From positions 1-50,641 of the forward strand of contig NZ_CALLVK010000010.1 in the NCBI RefSeq assembly GCF_938010525.1: a stretch of DNA of 50,641 nt, read 5' to 3'. This document shows positions 1 to 8,453 of this stretch, piece by piece. A program made the translations under genes and the position numbers. The notes under the pieces were generated by a model. That model saw nothing but the letters and a program-made list of their open reading frames with translations. It was not told where the DNA came from and ran no database searches. This stretch comes from Abiotrophia sp938010525. Its GTDB lineage: Bacteria; Bacillota; Bacilli; Lactobacillales; Aerococcaceae. How positions within the stretch are numbered: the first letter of the stretch is position 1; the number at the start of each line of letters is the position of its first letter.

Positions 1-36
1 CAAAATTCTTTTTTCAATGCTTGTGAGTGCACTCAT
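1..36 (-). CDS. rnr: Start of a gene cut by the window edge, probably ribonuclease R
   Basis: Twelve codons are visible, reading MSALTSIEKRIL, behind AAAGGAGG about 13 bases upstream. An earlier ATG nearer the ribosome site runs into a stop after ten codons, so the second ATG is preferred. The identity rests on context: in many Firmicutes the order is secG, carboxylesterase, rnr, smpB, and the first two are present here in that order and strand. Too little sequence is visible to confirm the family. Confidence 0.5.
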   Translation of the reverse strand, partial: MSALTSIEKRIL

Positions 37-75
37 AGCGTCTCATGCACCTCCTTTGTTTTAAATTAAATTTCT

Positions 76-822
76 TTAGTTATCAAATGCTTGGATAAAT
101 TGCAATAGGCTAGCTTCGAAGTCTGACCGATTGCGGTTAGTGGTAATAACATGGGTGTTCTCTTCACACCAGTGGAAGCTGATTTTGGCAGATTCCAGAG
201 CCTCTAGCAAATCATAGACCGCTTCTGGATCCACTAATTCATCTTGGGCTGATTGAACAATGTAAACAGGCAGCTCAATCGAAGCGAGTTTGCCTTCAAA
301 ACCACGAGCGAAAGCCTGAATATCCGCCACCTGTTGCCGGTGGGCAGTCCGCACTGCTTCTTCCGTCTGCAAATAGTCAGGTAAATCGCCTCGCTTTTCT
401 GCCAAATAGCGGGCAAAGGCCATGAAGCGATTTTCTAAATGCAGGCCATCCCGACTAATTACTGGCGAATTAAAGACGCCCCCACCAAGAAGTTGACTAT
501 CCGCCTCACATAGGGCGCGCATGGCCATAACTCCGCCCATCGATAGGCCGAAGACCAGGACTTTTTCGTAGCGTTCTTTCATAAAGGCTAGAGCCTCTTG
601 TAAGTCTTGCCACCAGATTTCAGGACCCGCATTCAAGATATCCTGAATATCAGTCGTCCCATGGCCTGTAAATAAGGGACAGAGTACTCCATAGCCTTGA
701 CGATTCAGCAGCCCAGCCTGAGGTCTTACGTCAGCCGTGCTACCTGTGTAGGCGTGGCAGAGAATGATACCAAGCCTAGCTCCCGGAGCTTCTACATAAT
801 AGGCACCCTTAGAGAGGGGCAT
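76..822 (-). CDS. est: Carboxylesterase, Est30/YvaK type
   Basis: A 248-residue alpha/beta hydrolase expected to cleave short-chain carboxyl esters in the cytoplasm. The catalytic pattern is visible: HAYTGS near the N-terminus for the oxyanion region, the nucleophile elbow GLSMGG near residue 95, an acidic residue in QSAQDELVDP near 195, and the histidine in ENTHVIT near 225. The ATG at 822 is chosen because AAAGGAGG lies 7 bases before it; the ATG at 828 would sit against the ribosome site. It follows secG on the same strand and precedes a probable rnr start, as yvaK does in Bacillus subtilis. A hairpin terminator separates it from secG, so expression is probably partial read-through. Confidence 0.88.
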   Translation of the reverse strand: MPLSKGAYYVEAPGARLGIILCHAYTGSTADVRPQAGLLNRQGYGVLCPLFTGHGTTDIQDILNAGPEIWWQDLQEALAFMKERYEKVLVFGLSMGGVMAMRALCEADSQLLGGGVFNSPVISRDGLHLENRFMAFARYLAEKRGDLPDYLQTEEAVRTAHRQQVADIQAFARGFEGKLASIELPVYIVQSAQDELVDPEAVYDLLEALESAKISFHWCEENTHVITTNRNRSDFEASLLQFIQAFDN

Positions 823-842
823 AATCATTCCTCCTTTTCAAG

Positions 843-875
843 AAAAAAGACCTCTGAGTCTAAGGTCAGAGATCT
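843..875 (-). terminator. Intrinsic terminator or attenuator between secG and est
   Basis: A 10-bp stem (AGATCTCTGA with TCAGAGGTCT, one mismatch) with an 8-base loop is followed on the minus strand by a run of T. It lies just after the secG stop and before est, so it probably lowers est and rnr expression relative to secG. Confidence 0.7.
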
Positions 876-889
876 AAAACTTAAGCAAC

Positions 890-1126
890 TTATTTAGAAG
901 AGAAATAAGCAAGTGCTAAGGCTAACACAAAGAACAAGACGCCAAACACCACGGTTGAGCGAATGAGAAAAGCCTCAAAACCACGGGCCTTGGTCTTACT
1001 CATTTGGTTCTCGGCACTACCACCTGACAATGAGCTTGCTGCATTACTTTTAGATGGTTGCATGATGACCAACATAATTAGAATAATTGATACGATGACT
1101 AAGGCAACAGTCAATACTTCTGACAA
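890..1126 (-). CDS. secG: Preprotein translocase subunit SecG
   Basis: A 78-residue membrane protein with the usual SecG layout: an N-terminal membrane helix (about residues 4-24), a short polar loop with a Gly/Ser/Asn-rich stretch (SSLSGGSAEN), and a second helix (about 54-75). SecG binds SecYE and assists SecA-driven export. The start is TTG at 1126, supported by AAAGGAGG 7-8 bases upstream with no ATG alternative. It leads a secG-est-(rnr) operon behind a clear promoter. Confidence 0.93.
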   Translation of the reverse strand: MSEVLTVALVIVSIILIMLVIMQPSKSNAASSLSGGSAENQMSKTKARGFEAFLIRSTVVFGVLFFVLALALAYFSSK

Positions 1127-1161
1127 GGTACTTCCTCCTTTTTCGAAAATCTCTACCCCTT

Positions 1162-1190
1162 ATAATACCACATATTAGGCAAGCTAACAA
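1162..1190 (-). promoter_or_regulatory. Promoter for secG
   Basis: TTGTTA (1185-1190), a 17-bp spacer, then TATTAT (1162-1167) preceded by TGG, an extended -10. It points at secG and overlaps the end of the upstream permease gene region. Confidence 0.65.
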
Positions 1191-1193
1191 CTC

Positions 1194-1979
1194 CTAATGC
1201 CATAATTGAAAGGCATTATAGAGATTAATCCCAATGACTAGCACGACCACCCATTGAAAGACCCGCCGAACTGCTTGGTCGGATAGAAGTCGTGACATCC
1301 GAGCCCCCAGTAAGCCACCCACGATAGCCGCTGGTACGATATATACCAAAATCGACAGGTCATAACGTGTAAAACCTGCCCCCCAGGCAATGGTCACCAA
1401 CTTGGTTAACTGGGAACAAAAAATAGTAGCAATAGAATAAATCGTGGCTTCCTTGATCGGCATCGCGAAAACGAGCATAAGCAAGGAAACATTAATAGGT
1501 CCTCCGCCGATTCCTAATAGACTGGCAAAAAATCCCAAACTTAAACCTACAGCACTATACCAGAGTGCCCCTTGCTTGGACCAATGTAAATTTTCGTAGT
1601 GCGTGTAAATCATGGCAAAAACTAACAGCGTCACTGTCACTGCGATTTGAATCAGGGTAACCTGACTGGCCTGCGCTACTCTTTTAAGCAAAAACTCAAA
1701 AGTTTGATTTCCCAGATAGCCGCCCAAAACTGATCCTAAGGCCAGATAGGCTACTTGCTGCCACTGGATTTTACGTCCCGCTTGAACTTGACGTATGGTC
1801 GATACCAAAGACATGGTAAAGACTGCCACCGTCGAATAAAAAGAGATGGCCACTACCGAATCATGACCTACAAAGTCCAAAACCGGCTTGATAATGACAC
1901 CACCGCCCATACCCGACACGCTACCTACCGCATTGGCAACTACAATAATCAGAAAATAAAGTACTCCTATTCCGCTCAC
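1194..1979 (-). CDS. TauE/SafE family membrane permease
   Basis: A 261-residue polytopic membrane protein of the sulfite exporter TauE/SafE (DUF81) family. The two family glycine motifs are visible: VSGMGGGVIIKPVLD near the N-terminus and LLGIGGGPINVSLLMLVF in the second half, marking the internal duplication. About eight hydrophobic segments are present. The substrate cannot be read from sequence; relatives move sulfite, sulfoacetate or other small anions. I place the start at a GTG at 1979, which has AGAGGAG upstream and leads straight into the first membrane helix. The longer frame to 2039 begins with TTG and has no ribosome site. It appears monocistronic. Confidence 0.85.
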   Translation of the reverse strand: MSGIGVLYFLIIVVANAVGSVSGMGGGVIIKPVLDFVGHDSVVAISFYSTVAVFTMSLVSTIRQVQAGRKIQWQQVAYLALGSVLGGYLGNQTFEFLLKRVAQASQVTLIQIAVTVTLLVFAMIYTHYENLHWSKQGALWYSAVGLSLGFFASLLGIGGGPINVSLLMLVFAMPIKEATIYSIATIFCSQLTKLVTIAWGAGFTRYDLSILVYIVPAAIVGGLLGARMSRLLSDQAVRRVFQWVVVLVIGINLYNAFQLWH

Positions 1980-2220
1980 ACTTATTCGCGCTCCTCTGAC
2001 CTCATCACTTCTCGTCACTTCTATTTTACACAAAAACAAGGCACTTTGAATAGTGAAGCGACTTCTTTTTTCTACTTCTAACTAAGTTCTATTCCCTACA
2101 AGTTCTAACTTATCTTAAGTTTTTAATTTCTCTTATTAGCGACTACTTCCCTCTTCAATTTCACATAAGAAAATATCTTAAGCTAACAAACAAATCAACA
2201 TTTTGCATAGTCTAGACAAT

Positions 2221-2252
2221 ATAAAAGAGGCTAGGACACATGTCCTAGCCTC
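2221..2252 (-). terminator. Terminator of the glycolytic operon
   Basis: An 11-bp perfect stem GAGGCTAGGAC with loop ATGT, followed on the minus strand by TTTTAT. It lies 16 bases beyond the eno stop. Confidence 0.85.
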
Positions 2253-2267
2253 AAACTTACTTAAGGA

Positions 2268-3566
2268 CTATTTACCTAAGTTGTAGAAAGACTTCAAGCC
2301 GTCGTAGCGAGCTACTTCGCCTAATTCGTCTTCGATACGGAGTAATTGGTTGTACTTAGCAATACGGTCAGTACGTGACAATGAACCAGTCTTGATTTGG
2401 CCAGCGTTAGTTGCTACGGCGATATCAGAGATGGTTGAGTCTTCAGTTTCACCTGAACGGTGAGATACTACTGCAGTGTAACCAGCTTTTTGAGCCATTT
2501 CGATTGCATCGAAGGTTTCAGTCAAGGTACCGATTTGGTTAACCTTGATTAAGATTGAGTTACCAATCCCTTTTTCAATCCCTTCAGACAATTTAGCAGT
2601 GTTAGTTACGAACAAGTCGTCACCTACTAATTGAACTTTAGAACCTAAACGGTCAGTCAATAATTTCCAACCATCCCAGTCGTTTTCGTCCATACCGTCT
2701 TCAATGGTGATGATTGGGTATTTGTTAACCAATTCTTCCAAGTAGTCTACTTGTTCAGCAGAAGTACGTTTTGCACCTTTGTCGCCTTCGAACTTGGTGT
2801 AGTCGTATACGCCATCTTCGTAGAATTCAGAAGCTGCACAGTCGAAACCTAAGAATACATCTTTACCTGGTTCCAAACCAACGTTCTTGATAGCTTCTAA
2901 GATAGTTTCTACGCCATCTTCAGTCCCTTCAAAGTTAGGAGCGAAACCACCTTCGTCACCAACAGCGGTTACTAAACCACGTTTGTGTAAGATAGATTTC
3001 AATTCGTGGAAGATTTCTGCCCCCCAACGAAGTGCTTCTTTGAAGCTTGGTGCGCCTACTGGCAAGATCATGAATTCTTGGAAAGCGATTGGAGCGTCAG
3101 AGTGAGAACCACCATTGACAATGTTCATCATTGGTGTTGGTAATACTTTCGTATTGAAGCCACCTAAGTATTTGTAAAGTGGAACGTTTAAGTAGTCAGC
3201 AGCAGCGCGAGCAACAGCAATCGATACACCTAAGATTGCATTAGCACCGAGTTTCCCTTTGTTAGGAGTCCCGTCTAATTCAATCATCAATTTGTCGATG
3301 GCGTTTTGTTCTAAAACATCGTAGCCTAACAAAGCGTCAGCGATGACGTTGTTCACGTTGTCAACTGCTTTAGAAACCCCTTTACCTAAGTAACGTGATT
3401 TGTCGCCATCACGCAATTCAACTGCTTCATATTCACCAGTTGACGCACCTGATGGAACCATCCCACGACCGAAGGCACCACTTTCAGTGTAAACATCTAC
3501 TTCGATGGTTGGGTTACCGCGAGAGTCGAGGACTTCACGAGCATAAACGTCTGTAATGTATGGCAT
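2268..3566 (-). CDS. eno: Enolase
   Basis: A 432-residue enolase, converting 2-phosphoglycerate to phosphoenolpyruvate in the cytoplasm, at the usual bacterial length. Visible signatures include the N-terminal AREVLDSRGNPTIEVDV, the mobile loop with SGASTGEYEA, the Mg-binding region EDGMDENDWDGW, and the C-terminal LIKVNQIGTLTET plus SHRSGETEDSTI with the catalytic lysine and substrate-binding residues. AAAGGAG precedes the ATG. It is the last gene of the cggR-gap-pgk-tpiA-gpmI-eno operon. The 109-bp gap to gpmI holds a possible internal promoter. Confidence 0.97.
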   Translation of the reverse strand: MPYITDVYAREVLDSRGNPTIEVDVYTESGAFGRGMVPSGASTGEYEAVELRDGDKSRYLGKGVSKAVDNVNNVIADALLGYDVLEQNAIDKLMIELDGTPNKGKLGANAILGVSIAVARAAADYLNVPLYKYLGGFNTKVLPTPMMNIVNGGSHSDAPIAFQEFMILPVGAPSFKEALRWGAEIFHELKSILHKRGLVTAVGDEGGFAPNFEGTEDGVETILEAIKNVGLEPGKDVFLGFDCAASEFYEDGVYDYTKFEGDKGAKRTSAEQVDYLEELVNKYPIITIEDGMDENDWDGWKLLTDRLGSKVQLVGDDLFVTNTAKLSEGIEKGIGNSILIKVNQIGTLTETFDAIEMAQKAGYTAVVSHRSGETEDSTISDIAVATNAGQIKTGSLSRTDRIAKYNQLLRIEDELGEVARYDGLKSFYNLGK

Positions 3567-3619
3567 ATTGTTCTCTCCTTTAAAGTTGATTAGCCTCTTA
3601 ATTACTTAAGAGTATTGCC

Positions 3620-3648
3620 ACTATCTATTTTAGTGATTTTCGTGGCAA
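3620..3648 (-). promoter_or_regulatory. Possible internal promoter before eno
   Basis: TTGCCA (3643-3648), 17-bp spacer, GATAGT (3620-3625). The two hexamers also fall in the arms of an inverted repeat TTGCCAC/GTGGCAA, so the site might instead be a hairpin. Internal eno promoters are common in this operon type. Confidence 0.35.
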
Positions 3649-3675
3649 AATGCAAAGATTTTCTTGCTTTTTAAC

Positions 3676-5205
3676 CTATTTCTTAATGAGGGATTCCCCG
3701 GTCATTTCTACCGGTTGCGCAACCCCTAATAAATCCAACATGGTTGGGGCCAAGTCAGCCAAACGACCGCCTGAACGAAGCTCTACTCCTGGCTTGGTTA
3801 CAATGACTGGCACTGGGTTCGTTGTGTGGGCAGTCATTGGTTGACCGTCTAAAGTCACCACTTCGTCTGAGTTCCCGTGATCAGCTGTAATGATGGCAGA
3901 ACCGCCTTTGGCTAAGATTAAGTCAACGACTTCACCCAAGCACTCGTCAACTGCTTCAATTGCTTTGACAGTTGGTTCTAACATACCAGAGTGACCTACC
4001 ATGTCAGGGTTAGCGAAGTTAAGGATGATGGCATCCAACTTATCTTCATTGATGGCAGCTACTAAGGCATCCTTGACTTCATAAGCAGACATTTCTGGCT
4101 TGAGGTCATAGGTTGCTACCTTAGGAGATGGGATTAAGATCCGATCTTCGCCTGGGAATTCCTCGTGACGGCCACCACTCATGAAGAAGGTTACGTGAGG
4201 ATATTTCTCAGTCTCTGCAATCCGTAATTGTTGTTTGCCACTATTAGCAAGGACTTCACCGATGGTGTTTTTGAGGTCAACCTTCTTGAAGGCAATCTCT
4301 GCTAAGACATCATCGCTGTACACAGTGAAGGTCACGAATTTGAGGTCTTTTGGATAGTCGCCGCGGTCAAAACCGTCGAAAGCTGGGTTAGACAAGGCAG
4401 TCCCTAATTGGATAGCCCGGTCTGGACGGAAGTTGAAGAAGACAACAGAGTCGCCAGATTCAATCTCAGCTACTGGTTGACCACCTTCAGTGACCACAAA
4501 TGGCACGACAAATTCATCATAAACTTCTTCTTTATAAGAAGCTTCAATCCCTGCCACAGCAGAGTCAAATTGAGCGCCTTTACCGTGAACCATGGCATCA
4601 TAAGCCAGTTGCACCCGTTCCCAACGCTTGTCACGGTCCATGGCATAGTAACGACCAGAAATGGTTGCGAAGCGACCTACGCCGACTTCACCAAAGACTT
4701 CTTCAGTCTTCTTAACGAAGTCTAAACCTGAAGATGGCGCCACGTCACGACCATCTAAGAAGCCATGCACATAGACTTTTTCAAGGCCATATTGCTTAGC
4801 TAAACGCAAGAGCGCAAAGAGGTGCTCGTAGTGAGAGTGAACCCCACCGTCAGAGATTAAGCCCATCAAGTGAAGAGCTTTACCTGATTCTTTGGCTGCT
4901 TTCACCGCTTCAACCAATTCAGGAATTTCGTAGAATTGGCCTTCACGAATGGAAATGTTAATACGGGTTAGGGATTGATAGACAATACGCCCTGCCCCAA
5001 TGTTCAAGTGACCTACTTCGGAGTTACCCATTTGGCCATCTGGCAAGCCCACGTCTTCGCCGCTGGCTTTGAGTTGGTTATGAGGGTAAGTTTCCCAGTA
5101 ACGGTCAAAGTTTGGTTTCTTGGCTGCTTTAACGGCATTCCCGAACACTTCGTCGCGAATAGCGAAGCCGTCCAAGATGATTAAGGCTACAGGAGCTTTT
5201 GACAT
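3676..5205 (-). CDS. gpmI: Phosphoglycerate mutase, cofactor-independent
   Basis: A 509-residue metal-dependent mutase interconverting 3- and 2-phosphoglycerate. The phosphorylated serine lies in MGNSEVGH near residue 60, inside the family signature. The alkaline-phosphatase-fold metal ligands are recognisable in LIILDGF at the N-terminus and ITADHGNSDE near residue 440. Length is typical. The start codon overlaps the tpiA stop as TAATG, so the two are translationally coupled. The 2,3-bisphosphoglycerate-dependent enzyme is not present in the window. Confidence 0.96.
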   Translation of the reverse strand: MSKAPVALIILDGFAIRDEVFGNAVKAAKKPNFDRYWETYPHNQLKASGEDVGLPDGQMGNSEVGHLNIGAGRIVYQSLTRINISIREGQFYEIPELVEAVKAAKESGKALHLMGLISDGGVHSHYEHLFALLRLAKQYGLEKVYVHGFLDGRDVAPSSGLDFVKKTEEVFGEVGVGRFATISGRYYAMDRDKRWERVQLAYDAMVHGKGAQFDSAVAGIEASYKEEVYDEFVVPFVVTEGGQPVAEIESGDSVVFFNFRPDRAIQLGTALSNPAFDGFDRGDYPKDLKFVTFTVYSDDVLAEIAFKKVDLKNTIGEVLANSGKQQLRIAETEKYPHVTFFMSGGRHEEFPGEDRILIPSPKVATYDLKPEMSAYEVKDALVAAINEDKLDAIILNFANPDMVGHSGMLEPTVKAIEAVDECLGEVVDLILAKGGSAIITADHGNSDEVVTLDGQPMTAHTTNPVPVIVTKPGVELRSGGRLADLAPTMLDLLGVAQPVEMTGESLIKK

Positions 5206-5960
5206 TATTTCACACCTTCTAATAACGCTAAGAATGATTCTGGTACTAAGGAAGCACCGCCGACTAAGGCACCGTCAACATCTGGACATGACATGTATTC
5301 TGCCACGTTCTCAGGTTTAACAGAGCCACCGTATTGCACGCGCACAGCGTCTGCTGCTGCTTGACCAAAGTTCTTAGCTACGACTGAACGAACCGCTGCA
5401 CACATTTTTTGTGCGTCTTCTTGGGTTGCAGATTTACCAGTCCCAATCGCCCAAATTGGTTCATAAGCGATAACAGAAGCTTTAACTTGATCTTCTGAGA
5501 AGCCTGCCAAAGCAGCTGTTACTTGTTTTTCAACAACTTCTTCTGCTTGACCTGCTTCGTATTGTTCTAAGGTTTCACCACAGCAGATAATTGGCACCAT
5601 GCCGTTGCGGAAGATTGCTAAGCCCTTCTTGTTAACGTCTTGGTCTGTCTCATGGAAGTATTCACGACGTTCTGAGTGACCAATGATAACATAGTCAACA
5701 CCTAATGCTTTGAGTGATGCTGGGCTAGTTTCACCTGTAAAGGCACCTGCATCTTCGAAGTAGCAGTTTTGTACTGCCAAACCTAAGTTTGAGCCAGCTA
5801 AACTTGCTTTAACGTCTGAAGCCACTAAGGCTGGAACGCCTACAACTGCTTCAACAAGATCTGCGGAAGGTAATTTACCTTTAACCGCCTCAACGAAGGC
5901 TTTCGCTTCTTCGTTGGTTTTGTTCATTTTCCAGTTACCTGCAATAATTGGTTTTCTCAT
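5205..5960 (-). CDS. tpiA: Triosephosphate isomerase
   Basis: A 251-residue TIM barrel interconverting dihydroxyacetone phosphate and glyceraldehyde 3-phosphate. The catalytic lysine is in GNWKMNKT at residue 12, the histidine in IIGHSERR near residue 95, and the glutamate in AYEPIWAIGTG near residue 167. The phosphate-binding YGGSVKPEN follows near 213. AGGAGG precedes the ATG. It lies third from the end of the glycolytic operon, coupled to gpmI. Confidence 0.97.
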   Translation of the reverse strand: MRKPIIAGNWKMNKTNEEAKAFVEAVKGKLPSADLVEAVVGVPALVASDVKASLAGSNLGLAVQNCYFEDAGAFTGETSPASLKALGVDYVIIGHSERREYFHETDQDVNKKGLAIFRNGMVPIICCGETLEQYEAGQAEEVVEKQVTAALAGFSEDQVKASVIAYEPIWAIGTGKSATQEDAQKMCAAVRSVVAKNFGQAAADAVRVQYGGSVKPENVAEYMSCPDVDGALVGGASLVPESFLALLEGVK

Positions 5961-5982
5961 TAGTATCCTCCTAAGGATTATG

Positions 5983-6018
5983 GAAGGCCCCGGGGCTTAG
6001 AGACTAGCCCCAGCCTTC
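5983..6018 (-). other. Intercistronic hairpin between pgk and tpiA
   Basis: On the minus-strand RNA, GAAGGC and GGGGCT pair with AGCCCC and GCCTTC across a small internal mismatch, giving about 12 mostly G-C pairs. No T run follows, so it is not a standard terminator. It may be a processing or stability element that sets the ratio of pgk to tpiA transcript. Confidence 0.55.
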
Positions 6019-6035
6019 ACAGATTGATTGAATTC

Positions 6036-7226
6036 TTATTTATCTGAGATAGAAGCAACCCCTGGTAATTCCTTACCTTCGAGGTATTCTAAGGACGCGC
6101 CCCCACCAGTTGAGATGTGAGTGAATTTATCAGCATAACCTAATTGAGCAGCTGCTGCCGCAGAGTCCCCACCACCGATAATAGTTGTTGCCCCTTCAAG
6201 GTGGGCAATTGCTTCGCAGACCCCAATGGTCCCGCCAGCAAAGTTAGAGAACTCGAAGACACCCATTGGCCCGTTCCATACAACGGTTTTAGCATCTTGT
6301 AAGTAGTCAGAGAAGAGTTTAACAGTCGCTGGACCGATGTCTAAACCTTCTTGATCTGCTGGAATAGCATCTGAAGGCACCACTGTAATTGGTGCATCAT
6401 TGCTAAATTCTGGCGCCACCTTGTTGTCAATTGGCAATACTAATTTGTCGCCAGCCTTGGCCATGATTTCTTTAGCTAATTCTACGCGATCAGCTTCTAA
6501 GAGCGAAAGCCCTACTTCGTAGCCTTTTGCTTTGAAGAAGGTGTAAGCCATCCCACCACCGATTAAGACTTTGTCAGCCTTATCGAGGAGGTTTTCAATA
6601 ACCCCGATCTTATCGGAGACCTTAGCCCCACCTAAGATAGCAACGAATGGACGTTTTGGATTGTCAACTGCACCACCGATGAACTTGATTTCCTTGTCCA
6701 TCAAGAAACCAGCGGCAGTTTCCAAGTGGCTAGCCACCCCAACGTTAGATGCGTGAGAACGGTGTGCAGTCCCGAAAGCATCGTTGACAAAGAGGTCACC
6801 CAAGCTTGCCCAGTATTTACCCAATTCAGGGTCATTTTTAGATTCTTTTTTACCGTCGATGTCTTCAAAACGAGTGTTTTCGAATACTAAGACATCGCCT
6901 TCAGCTAAACCATCGATAGCTGCTTCTAAAGCTGCCCCACGGGTTTCTGGCACGAAAGTTACTTCCTTACCTAATAATTCACCTAAGCGTTTTGCAACTG
7001 GAGCTAAAGACTTAGAAGCCTTGTCTTCTTCAGTTTTAACTTTACCTAAGTGAGAGAAGAGGATGAGTTTTGCTTTGTTATCGATTAAGTATTGGATAGT
7101 TGGCAAAGCTTGAACAATCCGGTTGTCGTCAGTGATGACGCCGTCTTTCATTGGAACGTTGAAGTCCACCCGAACTAATACCTTTTTACCTGCTACATCT
7201 AAATCTGTTACGATTTTTTTTGCCAT
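6036..7226 (-). CDS. pgk: Phosphoglycerate kinase
   Basis: A 396-residue enzyme making ATP and 3-phosphoglycerate from 1,3-bisphosphoglycerate. The N-terminal substrate loop RVDFNVPMKDG and the C-terminal nucleotide-site GGGDSAAAAAQLG are visible, as is the hinge region VWNGPMGVFEF. The ATG at 7226 is chosen: CCAAGGAGG lies upstream and the protein begins MAKKIVTDLDV as in relatives. The open frame runs 41 codons further but those read through a structured RNA leader. It is separated from gap by a terminator. Confidence 0.96.
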   Translation of the reverse strand: MAKKIVTDLDVAGKKVLVRVDFNVPMKDGVITDDNRIVQALPTIQYLIDNKAKLILFSHLGKVKTEEDKASKSLAPVAKRLGELLGKEVTFVPETRGAALEAAIDGLAEGDVLVFENTRFEDIDGKKESKNDPELGKYWASLGDLFVNDAFGTAHRSHASNVGVASHLETAAGFLMDKEIKFIGGAVDNPKRPFVAILGGAKVSDKIGVIENLLDKADKVLIGGGMAYTFFKAKGYEVGLSLLEADRVELAKEIMAKAGDKLVLPIDNKVAPEFSNDAPITVVPSDAIPADQEGLDIGPATVKLFSDYLQDAKTVVWNGPMGVFEFSNFAGGTIGVCEAIAHLEGATTIIGGGDSAAAAAQLGYADKFTHISTGGGASLEYLEGKELPGVASISDK

Positions 7227-7247
7227 ATAAAAACCTCCTTGGGCATG

Positions 7248-7335
7248 CGATTTGGTGCTGTTATCAATTGACAGCAGTGACTCTTCCTGGCGATGGGTCA
7301 ACCTGCTGATGCAACTGACCTCAACACCAAAGCGG
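7248..7335 (-). promoter_or_regulatory. Structured leader upstream of pgk
   Basis: Between the gap terminator and the pgk ribosome site the minus-strand RNA has a long-range pairing: CGCTTTGGTGTTG (7321-7333) with CAGCACCAAATCG (about 7248-7260). A local hairpin TGCTGT/ACAGCA around 7256-7276 would compete with it, and GGTCA/TGACC pairs inside. No T run follows. Its role is unknown. Confidence 0.4.
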
Positions 7336-7340
7336 TGATA

Positions 7341-7379
7341 TAAAAACAAAAGGCGAGGAAGCTTGTCACTTCCCCGCCT
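7341..7379 (-). terminator. Terminator between gap and pgk
   Basis: An 11-bp stem (AGGCGGGGAAG with CTTCCTCGCCT, one G-U pair), 7-base loop, then TTTTGTTTTTA on the minus strand. It would make a short, abundant cggR-gap transcript with partial read-through to pgk. Confidence 0.85.
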
Positions 7380-7425
7380 AGAGTGTCATGCGACTAAGCT
7401 CGACATTCGTATATGAAACTTATGA

Positions 7426-8427
7426 TTATAAGCTTGCGAAGTAAGCTAAGGTACGAATTAATTGAGCAGTGTATGACATTTCGTTGTCATACCAAGATAC
7501 AGTCTTAACTAATTGTTTGTCGCCTACAGTCATTACTTTGGTTTGAGTTGCGTCAAATAATGAACCGTAAGTGATCCCTACGATGTCAGAAGATACGAGT
7601 GGATCTTCAGTGTAACCGTAAGATTCGTTAGCTGCTGCTTTCATTGCTGCGTTAACTTCTTCAGCAGTTACAGGTTTTTCTAAAACAGTTACTAATTCAG
7701 TTAAAGAACCAGTTGGTACAGGAACGCGTTGTGCAGCCCCGTCTAATTTACCGTTCAATTCTGGGATTACTAAGCCGATAGCTTTAGCAGCACCAGTTGT
7801 GTTAGGTACGATGTTTGCAGCTGCTGCGCGAGCACGACGCAAGTCACCTTTAGGGTGTGGAGCGTCCAAGGTGTTTTGGTCACCAGTGTAAGCGTGGATA
7901 GTAGTCATTAAACCTTCTACAACGCCGAAGTTGTCTTGTAAAGCTTTAGCCATTGGAGCCAAGCAGTTAGTAGTACATGAAGCACCAGAGATTACTGTTT
8001 CATCCCCAGTTAAGATGTTGTGGTTAACGTTGTAAACAACTGTTGGTACGTCGTTACCACCAGGAGCTGAGATAACTACACGTTTAGCACCAGCTTTTAA
8101 GTGTAATTCAGCTTTTTCTTTTGAAGTGAAGAAACCAGTACATTCAAGCACGATATCTACACCTAATTCACCCCAAGGTAATTCTTCAGGATTACGGTTA
8201 GCTAAAACTTTAACTTCTTTACCGTTCACACGGAAAGCACCGTCTAATACTTCAACTTCACCGTTGAAACGACCTTGAGTTGAGTCATATTTTAATAAGT
8301 GTGCTAATTGTTTAGCATCAGTTAAGTCGTTGATTGCTACAACTTCCAAACCTTCTACATCTTGGATACGACGGAATGCTAAACGACCGATGCGTCCAAA
8401 ACCGTTAATACCTACTTTTACTGTCAT
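7426..8427 (-). CDS. gap: Glyceraldehyde-3-phosphate dehydrogenase, NAD-dependent type
   Basis: A 333-residue enzyme oxidising glyceraldehyde 3-phosphate to 1,3-bisphosphoglycerate. The Rossmann start INGFGRIGR is at residue 6 and the catalytic cysteine is in SGASCTTNCLAP near residue 152, with the partner histidine in TTIHAYTGDQ near 178. The residue pattern INDLTD after the second strand fits the catabolic NAD form. AAGGAGG precedes the ATG. It directly follows cggR, its likely repressor, 26 bp away. Confidence 0.97.
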   Translation of the reverse strand: MTVKVGINGFGRIGRLAFRRIQDVEGLEVVAINDLTDAKQLAHLLKYDSTQGRFNGEVEVLDGAFRVNGKEVKVLANRNPEELPWGELGVDIVLECTGFFTSKEKAELHLKAGAKRVVISAPGGNDVPTVVYNVNHNILTGDETVISGASCTTNCLAPMAKALQDNFGVVEGLMTTIHAYTGDQNTLDAPHPKGDLRRARAAAANIVPNTTGAAKAIGLVIPELNGKLDGAAQRVPVPTGSLTELVTVLEKPVTAEEVNAAMKAAANESYGYTEDPLVSSDIVGITYGSLFDATQTKVMTVGDKQLVKTVSWYDNEMSYTAQLIRTLAYFASL

Positions 8428-8453
8428 ATTTGACTTCCTCCTTAAGGAAAAAA

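Noticed and set aside
7227..7349. A 41-codon N-terminal extension of pgk
   Set aside because: The family start MAKKIVTDLDV has its own AAGGAGG; the extra codons translate the structured leader and the gap terminator tail.
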